Below are positions 18,879 through 28,332 of a DNA stretch of 64,000 nucleotides, piece by piece. A program made the translations under genes and the position numbers. Below the pieces are notes generated by a model. The model was not told the origin of the DNA and did no database searches. It saw only the letters and a program-made list of their open reading frames with translations. Numbering within the stretch: the first letter of the stretch is position 1; every line of letters starts with the position of its first letter. This DNA is from Pleurocapsa minor HA4230-MV1 (GTDB lineage: Bacteria; Cyanobacteriota; Cyanobacteriia; Cyanobacteriales; Xenococcaceae), in assembly GCA_019359095.1 (NCBI GenBank), contig JAHHHZ010000036.1, positions 124,001 through 188,000 on the forward strand, given 5' to 3'.

Positions 18879-20042
18879 ATGCAAGTTCTCTGGTTTATTC
18901 CCACTCATGGAGATGGTCGTTATTTAGGTACTGGAATCGGCGGACGCTCGACCGATATTACCTATCTAACTCAAATTGCTCAAGCTGTCGATCGCCTGGG
19001 CTATACTGGCGCATTATTACCCACAGGGCGTTCTTGCGAAGATGCCTGGATCGTTGCTTCAACTCTAATGGCGCAGACACAACAGATGCGTTTTCTGGTG
19101 GCGGTGCGTCCAGGTTTGGTCTCTCCAGGAGTTGCTGCACGGATGGCTGCTACCTTCGATCGCTTGTCTGGGGGACGTTTACTTATCAACGTCGTGACGG
19201 GTGGCGATCCAGTTGAATTAGCAGGAGATGGGTTGCACCTGAGTCATCCAGAACGTTACCGACTGACAGATGAATTTCTTACTGCTTGGCGAGAAATTAT
19301 TAGTGGAGATGAAGCCAATTTTGAAGGGGATTATCTCAATATTCGCGGTGGCAAATTGCTGTTTTCTCCCGTGCAGAAACCCTATCCGCCTTTGTGGTTT
19401 GGTGGTTCTTCGGCGATCGCCCAACAGATTGCAGCTAAACACGTAGATGTCTATTTAACCTGGGGAGAAACTCCCAAACAAGTAGCGCAAAAGATTGCTG
19501 AAGTACGTCGTTTGGCAGAAGCAGAGGGACGAAAGATCCGCTTCGGGATTCGTTTACACGTTATCGTGCGAGAAACAGAAAGCGAAGCCTGGGATGCAGC
19601 TAATCGGTTAATTAAATATGTCGATGAAGAGGCGATCGCTACTGCTCAACAAGCCTATGCCCGTATGGATTCGGAAGGACAAAAGCGGATGAGTCAATTA
19701 CACACAGGCAAGCGTGAAACCTTAGAAATTAGCCCTAATCTGTGGGCTGGTATTGGTTTGGTTAGAGGTGGGGCTGGAACAGCACTAGTAGGCGATCCAG
19801 ATACGGTAGCAGCCAGAATGTCCGAGTATGCAGATTTGGGAATTGAGACTTTTATCTTATCGGGCTATCCCCATTTGGAAGAAGCATATCGTGTAGCGGA
19901 ATTGTTATTCCCGCTTTTACCCCTAGACAATCCGCCAGCAGTTCAGCAGCAAGTAATGTTTAGTCCGTTTGGTGAAATTGTAGCGAATAATAATTTTCCC
20001 CAGCAGGAGATTAAGAATCAAGTAGTGACTACTGTTGATTAA
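18879..20042 (+). CDS. ssuD: FMNH2-dependent alkanesulfonate monooxygenase
   Basis: The 387-residue product is a bacterial-luciferase-fold flavin monooxygenase that releases sulfite from C2-C10 alkanesulfonates, giving the aldehyde. The N-terminus [16 protein letters not shown], the strand [25 protein letters not shown] and [20 protein letters not shown] are characteristic of SsuD. It is cytosolic and needs reduced FMN from a reductase (SsuE), and no ssuE gene is visible in this window. It lies 5 bp after ssuA and 57 bp before ssuC; that downstream gap contains a heptamer repeat. The C-terminal 30 residues ([11 protein letters not shown] onward) go a little beyond the shortest family members. 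Confidence 0.95.
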   Translation: MQVLWFIPTHGDGRYLGTGIGGRSTDITYLTQIAQAVDRLGYTGALLPTGRSCEDAWIVASTLMAQTQQMRFLVAVRPGLVSPGVAARMAATFDRLSGGRLLINVVTGGDPVELAGDGLHLSHPERYRLTDEFLTAWREIISGDEANFEGDYLNIRGGKLLFSPVQKPYPPLWFGGSSAIAQQIAAKHVDVYLTWGETPKQVAQKIAEVRRLAEAEGRKIRFGIRLHVIVRETESEAWDAANRLIKYVDEEAIATAQQAYARMDSEGQKRMSQLHTGKRETLEISPNLWAGIGLVRGGAGTALVGDPDTVAARMSEYADLGIETFILSGYPHLEEAYRVAELLFPLLPLDNPPAVQQQVMFSPFGEIVANNNFPQQEIKNQVVTTVD

Positions 20043-20076
20043 AGTAGGGCTTGCTGAATGATCTTAGGGGGAAAAG

Positions 20077-20108
20077 TAATGAGTAATGGGTAATGGGTAA
20101 TGGGTAAT
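20077..20108 (+). repeat. TAATGGG heptamer repeat containing the ssuC start codon
   Basis: Units TAATGAG, TAATGGG (three times) and a partial TAAT follow AGGGGG at 20065-20070. Each unit carries both TAA and ATG. ATG codons at 20079, 20086 and 20093 open 4-codon frames that stop within the array; only the ATG at 20100 opens ssuC. Confidence 0.85.
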
Positions 20109-20882
20109 AAGATTTTAAACAAGAAACAAATAAATTTACTTGCTCCTTGGATAGTTCCAATTCTCCTGATTCTGATTTGGCAAGTATTGGCGCAGATCGG
20201 TTGGATTTCTACTAGGGTATTACCTGCACCTGTAGCTGTAGTCAAGGCAGGTATTAATTTAGCTAGTACAGGTGAATTGTACAAACATATTTATGTCAGT
20301 GCAGTGCGGGCAATGTGGGGATTTATTATCGGGGGTTTGATTGGCTTTGTCTTAGGTTTGATCAACGGTGTCTTTCGTTGGTCGGAACTTTTATTAGATA
20401 CCTCGGTACAGATGTTACGCAACATTCCCCATTTAGCGATGATCCCGTTAGTAATTCTCTGGTTTGGCATTGGTGATGTTGGCAGAGTTTTTTTAGTGGC
20501 GATCGGAGTTTTATTTCCTATTTATATCAATACCTATCTGGGAATTCGTACTGTCGATCGCGGTTTGTTAGAAATGGGCAAAGTATACGGACTTTCTTTT
20601 TGGGAGCTATTTTGGCAGATCATGCTTCCTGGGGCGTTACCGTCAATTTTGGTGGGTGTGCGTTTTGCTTTGGGGATTATGTGGCTGACATTGATTGTGG
20701 CAGAGACGATCGCTGCTAACTCTGGCATTGGCTATCTGGCAATGAACGCCCGTGAGTTTATGCAAACAGATGTCGTGGTATTCGCGATTTTATTGTATGC
20801 CCTGCTAGGAAAATTAGCAGATGCGATCGCTCGTCTATTAGAAACGAAATTGCTGCAATGGCATCCCAGTTATCAATTTTAA
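20100..20882 (+). CDS. ssuC: Alkanesulfonate ABC transporter permease
   Basis: The 260-residue protein is the membrane-spanning subunit of the sulfonate importer. It has six hydrophobic segments and the permease loop region GLSFWELFWQIMLPGALPSI, which docks to the ATPase. The likely start (20100) is the last ATG of a heptamer array and codes for MGNKILNKK before the first membrane segment. No other ATG, GTG or TTG lies in frame between the array and that segment. The best Shine-Dalgarno site is 29 nt upstream, so translation may depend on re-initiation through the array. ssuB follows by 24 bp. Confidence 0.92.
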   Translation: MGNKILNKKQINLLAPWIVPILLILIWQVLAQIGWISTRVLPAPVAVVKAGINLASTGELYKHIYVSAVRAMWGFIIGGLIGFVLGLINGVFRWSELLLDTSVQMLRNIPHLAMIPLVILWFGIGDVGRVFLVAIGVLFPIYINTYLGIRTVDRGLLEMGKVYGLSFWELFWQIMLPGALPSILVGVRFALGIMWLTLIVAETIAANSGIGYLAMNAREFMQTDVVVFAILLYALLGKLADAIARLLETKLLQWHPSYQF

Positions 20883-20906
20883 GTAATTTGAGTAATAAGT
20901 ATATAT

Positions 20907-21692
20907 ATGACTATGACTGATAAGGGAGTAGACCTGAAAATTTTAGAGTTAAGTAAAGCCTTTGGTGACAAAAAGATTTTGCAACAACTAGATTTAGAAC
21001 TTGCCCCTGGAGAATTTGTGGTGATCGTCGGACGTAGTGGGTGCGGTAAAAGTACCCTGCTAAGACTAATTGCTGGGCTGGAAACTCCCACCAGTGGAGG
21101 CGTATTAATTGACGGAGAACCTTTTAAAAAATTAAACCAGTCCGCACGCATGATGTTTCAGGATGAGCGACTATTGCTGTGGAAACGAGTTTTAGAAAAT
21201 GTCGGCTTGGGACTACGGGGTAATTGGCAACCTCAAGCTATGTGGGCTTTAGAGCAAGTTGGTTTAGGCGATCGCGCTCATGACTGGATTGCTCAACTTT
21301 CTGGCGGACAACGTCAACGAGTTGCCTTAGCACGAGCCTTAGTTAGCCAACCGCGCTTACTGCTGTTAGATGAGCCTTTAGGTGCGCTAGATGCCTTGAC
21401 CCGTATCGAAATGCAGCATTTAATCGAACATTTATGGCAGTCACAACAATTTACGACCTTACTAATTACTCACGATGTGGAAGAAGCAGTCACACTAGCC
21501 GATCGCGTCGTCTTATTAGAAGCAGGTCGAGTGGAGTTGGATATACCCGTTCCTCTGCCTCGTCCCCGTCACCGTGGTGATGCTATGTTTGCTGCTTTAG
21601 TAGAACGTATTTTAGAGCGTGTACTGAACAGTAAAACCGTTTCTAGAAAACAAACTGCCGACAGACAATTCGTAATTCATAATAGCAACTGA
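20907..21692 (+). CDS. ssuB: Alkanesulfonate ABC transporter ATPase
   Basis: The 261-residue protein is the ATP-hydrolysing subunit that drives sulfonate import. It has Walker [10 protein letters not shown] (residues 42-50), signature [17 protein letters not shown], Walker [13 protein letters not shown] and the switch histidine in [27 protein letters not shown] is the Q-loop region typical of the SsuB/TauB subgroup. The C-terminal 20 residues are polar and variable. It is the last gene of ssuADCB; its final codons touch a 149-bp terminal-inverted-repeat element starting at 21689. Confidence 0.94.
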   Translation: MTMTDKGVDLKILELSKAFGDKKILQQLDLELAPGEFVVIVGRSGCGKSTLLRLIAGLETPTSGGVLIDGEPFKKLNQSARMMFQDERLLLWKRVLENVGLGLRGNWQPQAMWALEQVGLGDRAHDWIAQLSGGQRQRVALARALVSQPRLLLLDEPLGALDALTRIEMQHLIEHLWQSQQFTTLLITHDVEEAVTLADRVVLLEAGRVELDIPVPLPRPRHRGDAMFAALVERILERVLNSKTVSRKQTADRQFVIHNSN

Positions 21693-21837
21693 TGTTACGC
21701 AGAGAAAAGTTAGTAATTACAAGATGTAGGGAGACTGGGAGATGGGGAGATAGGGAGATAATTATTGCCCCAAGTCCCCAAGTCCCCAAGTCCCTACGTC
21801 AAAACTATAGAGTAAATTAGCAGATGCGTAATATCAG
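21689..21837 (+). mobile_element. MITE-like 149-bp element with 13-bp terminal inverted repeats
   Basis: The left end CTGATGTTACGCA (21689-21701) and the right end TGCGTAATATCAG (21825-21837) are inverted repeats with one mismatch. The interior holds GGGAGAT and TCCCCAAG simple repeats and no coding frame. Related pieces occur at 22969-22981 (an end only), 25296-25360 (left half) and 46800-46880 (right half inverted). Confidence 0.7.
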
Positions 21838-21849
21838 ATAGTAATAAGT

Positions 21850-21924
21850 AATAGCTAATAATGTCGATCGGGCATTTATTCAAGCATCAGGTAATTTAAC
21901 GAAATTGTCACAGGGTTGGTTTAA
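21850..21924 (+). repeat. 75-bp direct repeat, right copy
   Basis: This matches 10132-10206 without gaps (68/75). Here the D-lactate dehydrogenase end is intact. What follows it on the minus strand is a remnant of the GT39 start (MPDRHY then a stop), the mirror image of the left copy. Confidence 0.9.
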
Positions 21925-22881
21925 GGCGATCGCCGTAATATTAGACAAAGTGGTTTCGGCAATACTATTCAAAGCCTCTACCGTAAAGAAAGCCTGGTGT
22001 CCTGTAATAATTACGTTGGGAAAAGTAAGCAACCGTTCAAAGTCATCATCTTGGATAATTTCGCCAGATAAATCTTCAAAAAACAGTTTCCCCTCGTGTT
22101 CGTAAACGTCTAGTCCTAAATAACCAATTTGTTGGGATTTTAAACCTCGAATTACCGCTTTTGTATCGATCAACCCCCCACGACTAGTATTAATTAACAT
22201 CACTTCTGGCTTCATCAGGCTAATTGCTGTGGTGTCGATTAAATGGTGGGTATCGTCCGTAAGGGGACAATGCAGACTAATAATATCTGATTGAGCAAGC
22301 AAATCCTCTAAGCTCATATATTCCCCAAATTGCTCGGCAAACTCCTGATGGGGAGACAAATCATAAGCCAGTATCCGACAGCCAAAACCATGCAGAATTT
22401 GACCTGTGAGACGACCAATTTTTCCCGTACCAATAATGCCCACCGTACGACCATGCAAATCGAAACCCAGTAGTCCATTTAGGGCAAAGTTACCTTCACG
22501 GACACGATAATAAGCCCGATGTATTTTGCGATTGAGAGTTAAAATTAAGGCGATCGCATGTTCGGCTACGGCATAAGGAGAATAGGCTGGTACTCGGACG
22601 ACGGCAAGTCCAAATTCTTCAGCAGCATTAAGATCGACGTTGTTATACCCCGCACATCTCAGGGCAATTAATTTAACCTCTTGGTTACTCAAGATTTCAA
22701 TTGTCTGACGATCCAGGCGATCGTTGACAAAAACACATACAGCCTCAAACCCAGAGGCTAAACTTGCCGTCTGCGCATCTAAACCAGCATCTAAAAACTT
22801 GAGTTCATGACCATATTTTTGATTAACTTGAGCCAAAAATTGGCGATCGTAAGGTTTAGCACTAAATACCGCAACTTTCAT
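21880..22881 (-). CDS. D-lactate dehydrogenase (2-hydroxyacid dehydrogenase family)
   Basis: The 333-residue protein is an NAD-dependent D-isomer hydroxyacid dehydrogenase of the fermentative D-LDH type, reducing pyruvate to D-lactate. The substrate-binding arginine is in [13 protein letters not shown], the Rossmann motif is [13 protein letters not shown], the acid-base pair is the Glu in [13 protein letters not shown] and the His in [13 protein letters not shown]. It ends [14 protein letters not shown]39 gene probably once followed after 4 bp; what remains is a 6-codon stub. It is now the first complete gene on the far side of the organosulfur block, and lies downstream of ppk on the same strand. 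Confidence 0.92.
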   Translation of the reverse strand: MKVAVFSAKPYDRQFLAQVNQKYGHELKFLDAGLDAQTASLASGFEAVCVFVNDRLDRQTIEILSNQEVKLIALRCAGYNNVDLNAAEEFGLAVVRVPAYSPYAVAEHAIALILTLNRKIHRAYYRVREGNFALNGLLGFDLHGRTVGIIGTGKIGRLTGQILHGFGCRILAYDLSPHQEFAEQFGEYMSLEDLLAQSDIISLHCPLTDDTHHLIDTTAISLMKPEVMLINTSRGGLIDTKAVIRGLKSQQIGYLGLDVYEHEGKLFFEDLSGEIIQDDDFERLLTFPNVIITGHQAFFTVEALNSIAETTLSNITAIALNQPCDNFVKLPDA

Positions 22882-22996
22882 TCATTTACCCAAAAATTAA
22901 CAGCTAAAGAAAATTAACCCACTACATACTACATACTACCTACTACCTACTCTTAGCAGATTGATTAGTGCGTAACATCAGTTAATTAGCAGCCAT

Positions 22997-25141
22997 TCAT
23001 GTAGATTGTTTCGCCATTTCCATAAAGATATCGTGAGTACTATGGGCATCTTCTCCTTTATGCGGTTTTCTTTGAATATAACTTCCATCTGATTGTAATT
23101 CCCACGCCTTACGATTATCCGCCAACATGACCCCCAAAATTTCCTGGAGATCGCGAAAAATTTCGGGACTTTCGATCGGCGTAACCGCTTCGACGCGACG
23201 ACTCAAATTACGGGTCATCCAGTCGGCGCTACCAATATAAATTTCTTCTTCACCGTTGTTATGAAAGTAGAAAATGCGCGAATGTTCTAAGAAACGTCCA
23301 ATAATACTAATTACGCGAATATTATCACTAATTTTGGGCAATCCTGGGCGCAGACAGCAAATTCCGCGAATAATTAAATCAATTTCAACTCCAGCCTGAG
23401 AAGCTTCATACAGCGCCTGAATTACTGGCTGATCGACTAGGGAGTTCATTTTGGCGACAATCCGTCCTGTTTTACCCTGACGGCAATTCTCCGCCTCGCG
23501 ATCGATCATCTCGATCATGCGCTCTCGTAGATTAACTGGAGCAACCAGCAGCTTACGATAGGATTTCTGTCGCGAATAGCCAGTTAAAAAATTAAATAAA
23601 TCCGTTAAATCTGCGCCCAAGTCCTCTCGACAGCTAAATAGACTCAAATCCGTGTAGAGCTTTGCCGTTTTAGGATTATAGTTGCCTGTACCAATATGAA
23701 CATAACGGTGAATTTTTTCTTTTTCTTGCCGAACTACTAAAGTAATTTTAGTGTGGGTTTTCAGTCCTGCAACACCATAAACAACATGAACCCCAGAGTT
23801 CTCTAGTTTTTTCGCCCAAAGAATATTATTTTCTTCATCAAAACGAGCCTTAAGCTCTACTAATGCCACTACCTGCTTATCATTCTGGGCTGCGGCAATC
23901 AAAGCTTTGACAATAGGTGAATCTCCCGAGGTACGATAGAGAGTTATTTTGATCGCTAGGACATTAGGATCGTAGGCAGCTTCGGTGACAAACCGCAGCA
24001 CAGTGTTGCTAAATGAATGATAGGGATGATGTACTAGCAGATCTCCATTACGAATCACGCTAAAAAAGTTCTCTCCGTCGCCTGTAGATTCATCTTCTTC
24101 TTGCTGTAACCGACTCAAGCGACCAGGTAGTACCGAGTTCCAGGGTTCGTCTTTAAGATCGCGAAGAGGTAGAGATAAGAAAGAGATTAAATCGCCCAAG
24201 CTGAGTAAGCCATCAACGTCATAAACATCGTTTTCTTCTAAACTAAGTTCTTGCATAATCATCGAGCGCAATTCAGCAGGAATCGAGGCTTCTACTTCTA
24301 ACCGTACCGACGAACCCCCAATGCGTCTTTTTTGTAGCTCTTTTTCAATTGCCAGTAATAAATCATCTGCCTCATCTTCTTCGACGGAAAGATCGGCATT
24401 ACGAGTTAGTCGAAAAGCATAGGACTCCAAGATATTCATTCCAGGGAATAAATACTCTAAATTATGAGTCACAATCTGTTCTATCGGCACTCCTGTCCAA
24501 ACTCCAGCATTACCTCGATATTTTTGTCTTAATTCTTCTGGCAAAGCAATGAAGCGAGGTAGTACTTTAGGAACTTTCACTCTGGCAAATAATTCATGCT
24601 CGATTTGAGGATCTTTTAAAATCACTGCCAGATTCAAGCTGAGATTAGAGATATAGGGAAAAGGATGAGAGGGATCTACAGCCAGAGGAGTTAAAACAGG
24701 AAAAATATAGTCCTCAAAATAACTATTGATATAGGATCGTTGTTCTTGATTGAGATCGACATAATTTAACAAATGAATCCCTGATTTAACCAAGGATTTT
24801 TTCAGTACTTTTTCAAAATGCCGATGTTGCTCTTGAAACATCGGTGTCAAAACTTTGGTGATCGCCTCTAGCTGCTGTTGGGCTGTACGACCATCCATTG
24901 ATAGTTTACTCACTCCCGCTGCCACCTGTTTTTTTAAAGCAGCAATTCTGACCATGAAAAATTCATCTAGGTTCGAGCTAAAAATCGACAGAAATTTAAG
25001 ACGTTCTAGTAACGGCGTTCTTTCATCTAGTGCTTCAGCTAAAACTCGTCGATTAAATTCTAGCCAACTCAATTCTCGATTGAAATAGTATTGAGGATCG
25101 TTGAGATTGATGGCACTATTGACGGATTTGGTACTAGTCAT
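22997..25141 (-). CDS. ppk1: Polyphosphate kinase
   Basis: The 714-residue protein has the usual PPK1 length and layout: N-terminal helical domain (YYFNRELSWLEFNRRVL), head domain (FPYISNLSLNLAV), and two C-terminal phospholipase-D-like catalytic domains. The autophosphorylated histidine lies in RYVHIGTGNYN; LKARFDEENNILWAKKLE and IRGICCLRPG are further family motifs. It polymerises the gamma-phosphate of ATP into polyphosphate, reversibly, storing phosphate and energy. It is a single gene; its spacer to the D-lactate dehydrogenase gene contains CTACTAC heptamers and one end of the terminal-inverted-repeat family (22969-22981). Confidence 0.96.
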   Translation of the reverse strand: MTSTKSVNSAINLNDPQYYFNRELSWLEFNRRVLAEALDERTPLLERLKFLSIFSSNLDEFFMVRIAALKKQVAAGVSKLSMDGRTAQQQLEAITKVLTPMFQEQHRHFEKVLKKSLVKSGIHLLNYVDLNQEQRSYINSYFEDYIFPVLTPLAVDPSHPFPYISNLSLNLAVILKDPQIEHELFARVKVPKVLPRFIALPEELRQKYRGNAGVWTGVPIEQIVTHNLEYLFPGMNILESYAFRLTRNADLSVEEDEADDLLLAIEKELQKRRIGGSSVRLEVEASIPAELRSMIMQELSLEENDVYDVDGLLSLGDLISFLSLPLRDLKDEPWNSVLPGRLSRLQQEEDESTGDGENFFSVIRNGDLLVHHPYHSFSNTVLRFVTEAAYDPNVLAIKITLYRTSGDSPIVKALIAAAQNDKQVVALVELKARFDEENNILWAKKLENSGVHVVYGVAGLKTHTKITLVVRQEKEKIHRYVHIGTGNYNPKTAKLYTDLSLFSCREDLGADLTDLFNFLTGYSRQKSYRKLLVAPVNLRERMIEMIDREAENCRQGKTGRIVAKMNSLVDQPVIQALYEASQAGVEIDLIIRGICCLRPGLPKISDNIRVISIIGRFLEHSRIFYFHNNGEEEIYIGSADWMTRNLSRRVEAVTPIESPEIFRDLQEILGVMLADNRKAWELQSDGSYIQRKPHKGEDAHSTHDIFMEMAKQST

Positions 25142-25295
25142 TGTTTGCGGGATTACCGAATTAATATGCAGAGAGCTTTAGATATTTTAGGCAATAAACC
25201 TGGTTCTTAGAATCTTATCTTCAATGGATGTAGCCATTTCATCTGCCTATGGTTGTAAATATGGTAATAAATGCTCTCTAAGGATTGATTAAGAA

Positions 25296-25360
25296 CTGAC
25301 GTTACCCACAGAAGAGTTAGTAATTACAACTATGTAGGGAGATTGGGAGATGGGGAGATA
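25296..25360 (+). repeat. Fragment of the MITE-like family (left half)
   Basis: CTGACGTTACCCA, then AGTTAGTAATTACAA and GGGAGATGGGGAGATA closely match 21689-21752. The right half is not present. It lies in the 290-bp spacer upstream of ppk1, in which nothing else was recognised. Confidence 0.65.
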
Positions 25361-25431
25361 GTTTATTTTCCAAGGTCATAATACACAATTTAAATGCGTA
25401 CAAGCTTATCTAAATATGAAAGCCAAAAATC

Positions 25432-26751
25432 TTAGGAAAACTCAATGATTAGAGGTTGATCTGGCACATCTAGAGGAATTTGTGTTGGATTCATCAATTG
25501 TTTTTTCGGTTTAGTATAATCCTCCAAAGTGTATATTTTTGCTTGGGCAAATGTTTGTGCTAAAACCAGTTGTACCTTCTGATTAGGCACTTCAATTGCT
25601 TTCTTGGTGTTGAGGTCAAATCCTGATGTTTCTTGCCATAAAACTAAATAAAACTTGCCGTCGCTTTTTTGTAGCAGAAGGTGATGTAGATTGCTAGTGT
25701 TACCGCTTAAACTGTAATTTAAAGTACCAGTCGTAAATTTGCTGCCACCTGGATCTTGTAAGAGCTGAATCAAAGCCTTAAGACTGACAAAACTGGGCTT
25801 GACTTCACCATTATTACGTAACAAACCAAACTCCAAACCGCTAATATCCCGTTTGGGATTGTAATGAAGATCCATCAGCTCATAGCCAAAAGTTTGCTTA
25901 ATTCCCTGCTTAAATTGCTCTAAAAACATTCGCGGAATATACTTTTGTGCAATGTTTTCGGGGACTGCCAGGTGTCCTTCTTGTGTATTGATGGCATTGT
26001 GATAGCCAGTCTCTGTCGTCATAACAGGTTTTCCTGGTGCATATTTATGAGAAAGGCCGATCCCATAGGGAATACTGCCGTATCCATTTGCGCCCCAGCC
26101 CGCAGTTCCAGGATAATGACCAGAAAAATAGTTGTGTAAAACACCATAGTCCACAAAATTGCTCATATTCCCTACGGCAATATATGCTTCTTCTGAAGTC
26201 AAAGATGGCCCTAAAACAGGTAAAGCACTAGTTTGAGCATCGCTTTTCATCAATTGGTAAAGTTGCTCCGTATATTGACGTAAAGTTTGCACCCAGTTAC
26301 TGTCACCGCTGAGATCGTACTCATTTGGGCCTTCTACTGCCTCAACCACATCGCCAAGTTCTTTAACCAGAGCAAGTCCTTGTTGTGGAGTGCCACCACG
26401 GGGATCAAAAATCAGAGTGGTACTAATGCCATTGCTTTTTAATTCTCGAAGGCGATCAAGGTAACCATTAAGATTGCGAACTCCACCATCTCGAATGTGA
26501 TGGACTCCCAATTCTAATAATTTGGGTTTAACAATTTCTTGGTACTTTTGATAGTAATTAGTATCGTTATAATATAAATGAGTATTGATTCCAATCGAGT
26601 CAACAAAAGAGTAGGCAGTGCGAGCTTTTTCTGAGGTTGCATTGACGGATGGAGAAATAAGTAGACTACAAGCAATTATGACAGGGCAAAACAAACTCAA
26701 TACATAATACCTGTAATAACGTTTCCAGTGTTTAAATAATATATTCATCAC
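25432..26751 (-). CDS. Secreted glycoside-hydrolase-like TIM-barrel protein
   Basis: The 439-residue protein has an N-terminal signal (basic start, hydrophobic YVLSLFCPVIIACSLLI, cleavage near VNATS). The following barrel resembles clan-A glycosidases. The probable acid/base glutamate is in EGPNEYDL and the nucleophile in MTTETGYHNA, with HNYF between them. A small beta domain (from about residue 345, LNYSLSGNTSNLHHLLL) closes the protein. Its place next to polysaccharide genes suggests trimming or release of the exopolysaccharide made by this locus, which is inference. The exact GH family could not be assigned by eye. Confidence 0.75.
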   Translation of the reverse strand: MMNILFKHWKRYYRYYVLSLFCPVIIACSLLISPSVNATSEKARTAYSFVDSIGINTHLYYNDTNYYQKYQEIVKPKLLELGVHHIRDGGVRNLNGYLDRLRELKSNGISTTLIFDPRGGTPQQGLALVKELGDVVEAVEGPNEYDLSGDSNWVQTLRQYTEQLYQLMKSDAQTSALPVLGPSLTSEEAYIAVGNMSNFVDYGVLHNYFSGHYPGTAGWGANGYGSIPYGIGLSHKYAPGKPVMTTETGYHNAINTQEGHLAVPENIAQKYIPRMFLEQFKQGIKQTFGYELMDLHYNPKRDISGLEFGLLRNNGEVKPSFVSLKALIQLLQDPGGSKFTTGTLNYSLSGNTSNLHHLLLQKSDGKFYLVLWQETSGFDLNTKKAIEVPNQKVQLVLAQTFAQAKIYTLEDYTKPKKQLMNPTQIPLDVPDQPLIIEFS

Positions 26752-26801
26752 GACTGATACTAAATCCGATTCTCAAAAATAACTTGGTGGTAAGCAGTTT
26801 A

Positions 26802-26884
26802 ATTACCCATTACCCATTACCCATTACCCATTACCCATTACCCATTACCCATTACCCATTACCCATTACCTATTACCCATTACC
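26802..26884 (+). repeat. ATTACCC heptamer array, 11 full units
   Basis: Ten perfect ATTACCC units and one ATTACCT unit run without interruption, plus 6 bp of a twelfth. The array reaches into the end of the O-antigen ligase-like gene and provides its stop codon (TTA at 26873-26875 read as TAA) and the codons for its last two residues. Confidence 0.95.
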
Positions 26885-28270
26885 TTCTTCATAGAGATTG
26901 TATTTACAAGCAGCTATACCCAGTCCTAAAAAACCCCAAAGAATAATACCAGGCGCTCCAATTTGTTGACGACCAAAGATTAAACCGACCAGGGAACAAA
27001 AACTAATGGCACGGCAGATACTCACAAATGGATTCAGATTAAACATCGCATCTTGAAACAGCCTCATAATAAGTAGAAGTATTCCCCCTAGATAAAAACT
27101 ACCTCCAAACCAGCCTAAAGATAAAAGTATATCCAGAACGCCACTATCGAGAATTTCCTGCTTTTCCATTCCATTCCCCATAACATTCATCAAAGCCTTG
27201 TCTATTTCTTGACTATACAAAGCTTTTCTGTCGTTAGAACTTTGGTCAGCCTCAAGATTAAATAGAGTTTCCAGGCGAGGGGTGATTCTCTCAGCAAATG
27301 GGTCTATGGTAGTTAAGGGAATTACACCTAATATAAGCACCATCAGAATAATAGCTATCCGAATCCGCAGCTTGGACTTAATAAAGCTTAGATGAGTTAG
27401 TAATCCCACAAACCACATGATCCAAGCACCGCGCACTAGGGTGAGTAAAAATGCTAAATAGCCAATGACAGAAATAGCCCGAGCAAAAGCTCCTTGTTGA
27501 TTTAGTAGCATTAGTAAACCTACCATCATAAAAACGGCAAAGACTCCAGGGGAATGCATTGTACTCCAGACGCGAATCTGCAAAGGTTCAGCAGATCCAG
27601 CACTAATCATATTGGTATTTGTCAACCATACCCCGTCCCAATCAGGCGCGACTAAATATTGGATTATTCCATAAATTCCCATGACTAAAACACCCCAAGT
27701 AAAAATGCGTTCAAGATTTTGACGATAACTTGGGTAGTTGCGCCAATTGGCAAATAAGTGGAAGCCAAATAGAACTGGAACTAGCCACTCCAATAGAGCT
27801 ATAGTCACTGGTATCGGTGAGCTTTGAATTAGGCCAACAAGATAAGCGTAAGCAAGACCGATAAAACTTAGAATAAAAGGAAGTCCACCTTGACGATTGA
27901 TCTTGGGCAAATGTTTCCCCAGAGTAACGAGCGTGATCAACAGCACTAGATAAGGAGCGAGCAAGATAGGACTAGGATCTGTAAAACTACCGCGATAATC
28001 GGCAAGACGACGAACCAGGGGAGTCAGAAACCACATCCACCAGCTAAACCCGATGTAAAGAATAGGATAGCGAAAATAGAGGAAGACGCCTATTATAAAA
28101 GCTCCTCCAGGAAAAGCTAAATTGAGAATCTTGCCCGCACCAGCTACAATCAACAGAGTTGAAAGCAGTAACAATCCTAAGATTGCCATCCAAGCAGACG
28201 CAGGTTGCAACCTAATCGAAAAACCTTTTTTAACAGAAGGAGTAGTTAAAGATATCTGCTTGGGAACCAT
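26873..28270 (-). CDS. O-antigen ligase/polymerase (Wzy/WaaL) family membrane protein
   Basis: The 465-residue protein has about 11-12 hydrophobic segments and a periplasmic loop (AERITPRLETLFNLEADQSSN) in the position of the catalytic loop of O-antigen ligases. It ends with a short cytosolic tail whose last residues come from a heptamer array. Family members polymerise or ligate lipid-linked polysaccharide repeat units at the outer face of the plasma membrane, and here it is the best Wzy polymerase candidate for the neighbouring exopolysaccharide genes. Polymerase and ligase cannot be told apart by eye. It is downstream of the GT2/methyltransferase genes on the same strand. Confidence 0.8.
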   Translation of the reverse strand: MVPKQISLTTPSVKKGFSIRLQPASAWMAILGLLLLSTLLIVAGAGKILNLAFPGGAFIIGVFLYFRYPILYIGFSWWMWFLTPLVRRLADYRGSFTDPSPILLAPYLVLLITLVTLGKHLPKINRQGGLPFILSFIGLAYAYLVGLIQSSPIPVTIALLEWLVPVLFGFHLFANWRNYPSYRQNLERIFTWGVLVMGIYGIIQYLVAPDWDGVWLTNTNMISAGSAEPLQIRVWSTMHSPGVFAVFMMVGLLMLLNQQGAFARAISVIGYLAFLLTLVRGAWIMWFVGLLTHLSFIKSKLRIRIAIILMVLILGVIPLTTIDPFAERITPRLETLFNLEADQSSNDRKALYSQEIDKALMNVMGNGMEKQEILDSGVLDILLSLGWFGGSFYLGGILLLIMRLFQDAMFNLNPFVSICRAISFCSLVGLIFGRQQIGAPGIILWGFLGLGIAACKYNLYEEGNG

Positions 28271-28332
28271 TATTTTTGTTCTTAATCTCCTGATGCACTA
28301 AATAGTTTGATTTTGCGATTCGGCGATCGCAT

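Noticed and set aside
10207-21849. Prophage or transposon as the carrier of the organosulfur block
   Set aside because: No integrase, transposase, phage gene or plasmid replication gene was seen; only the direct repeats support insertion.
26802-26884. Possible CRISPR array
   Set aside because: The units are 7 bp in direct contact without spacers, and no cas gene is present.
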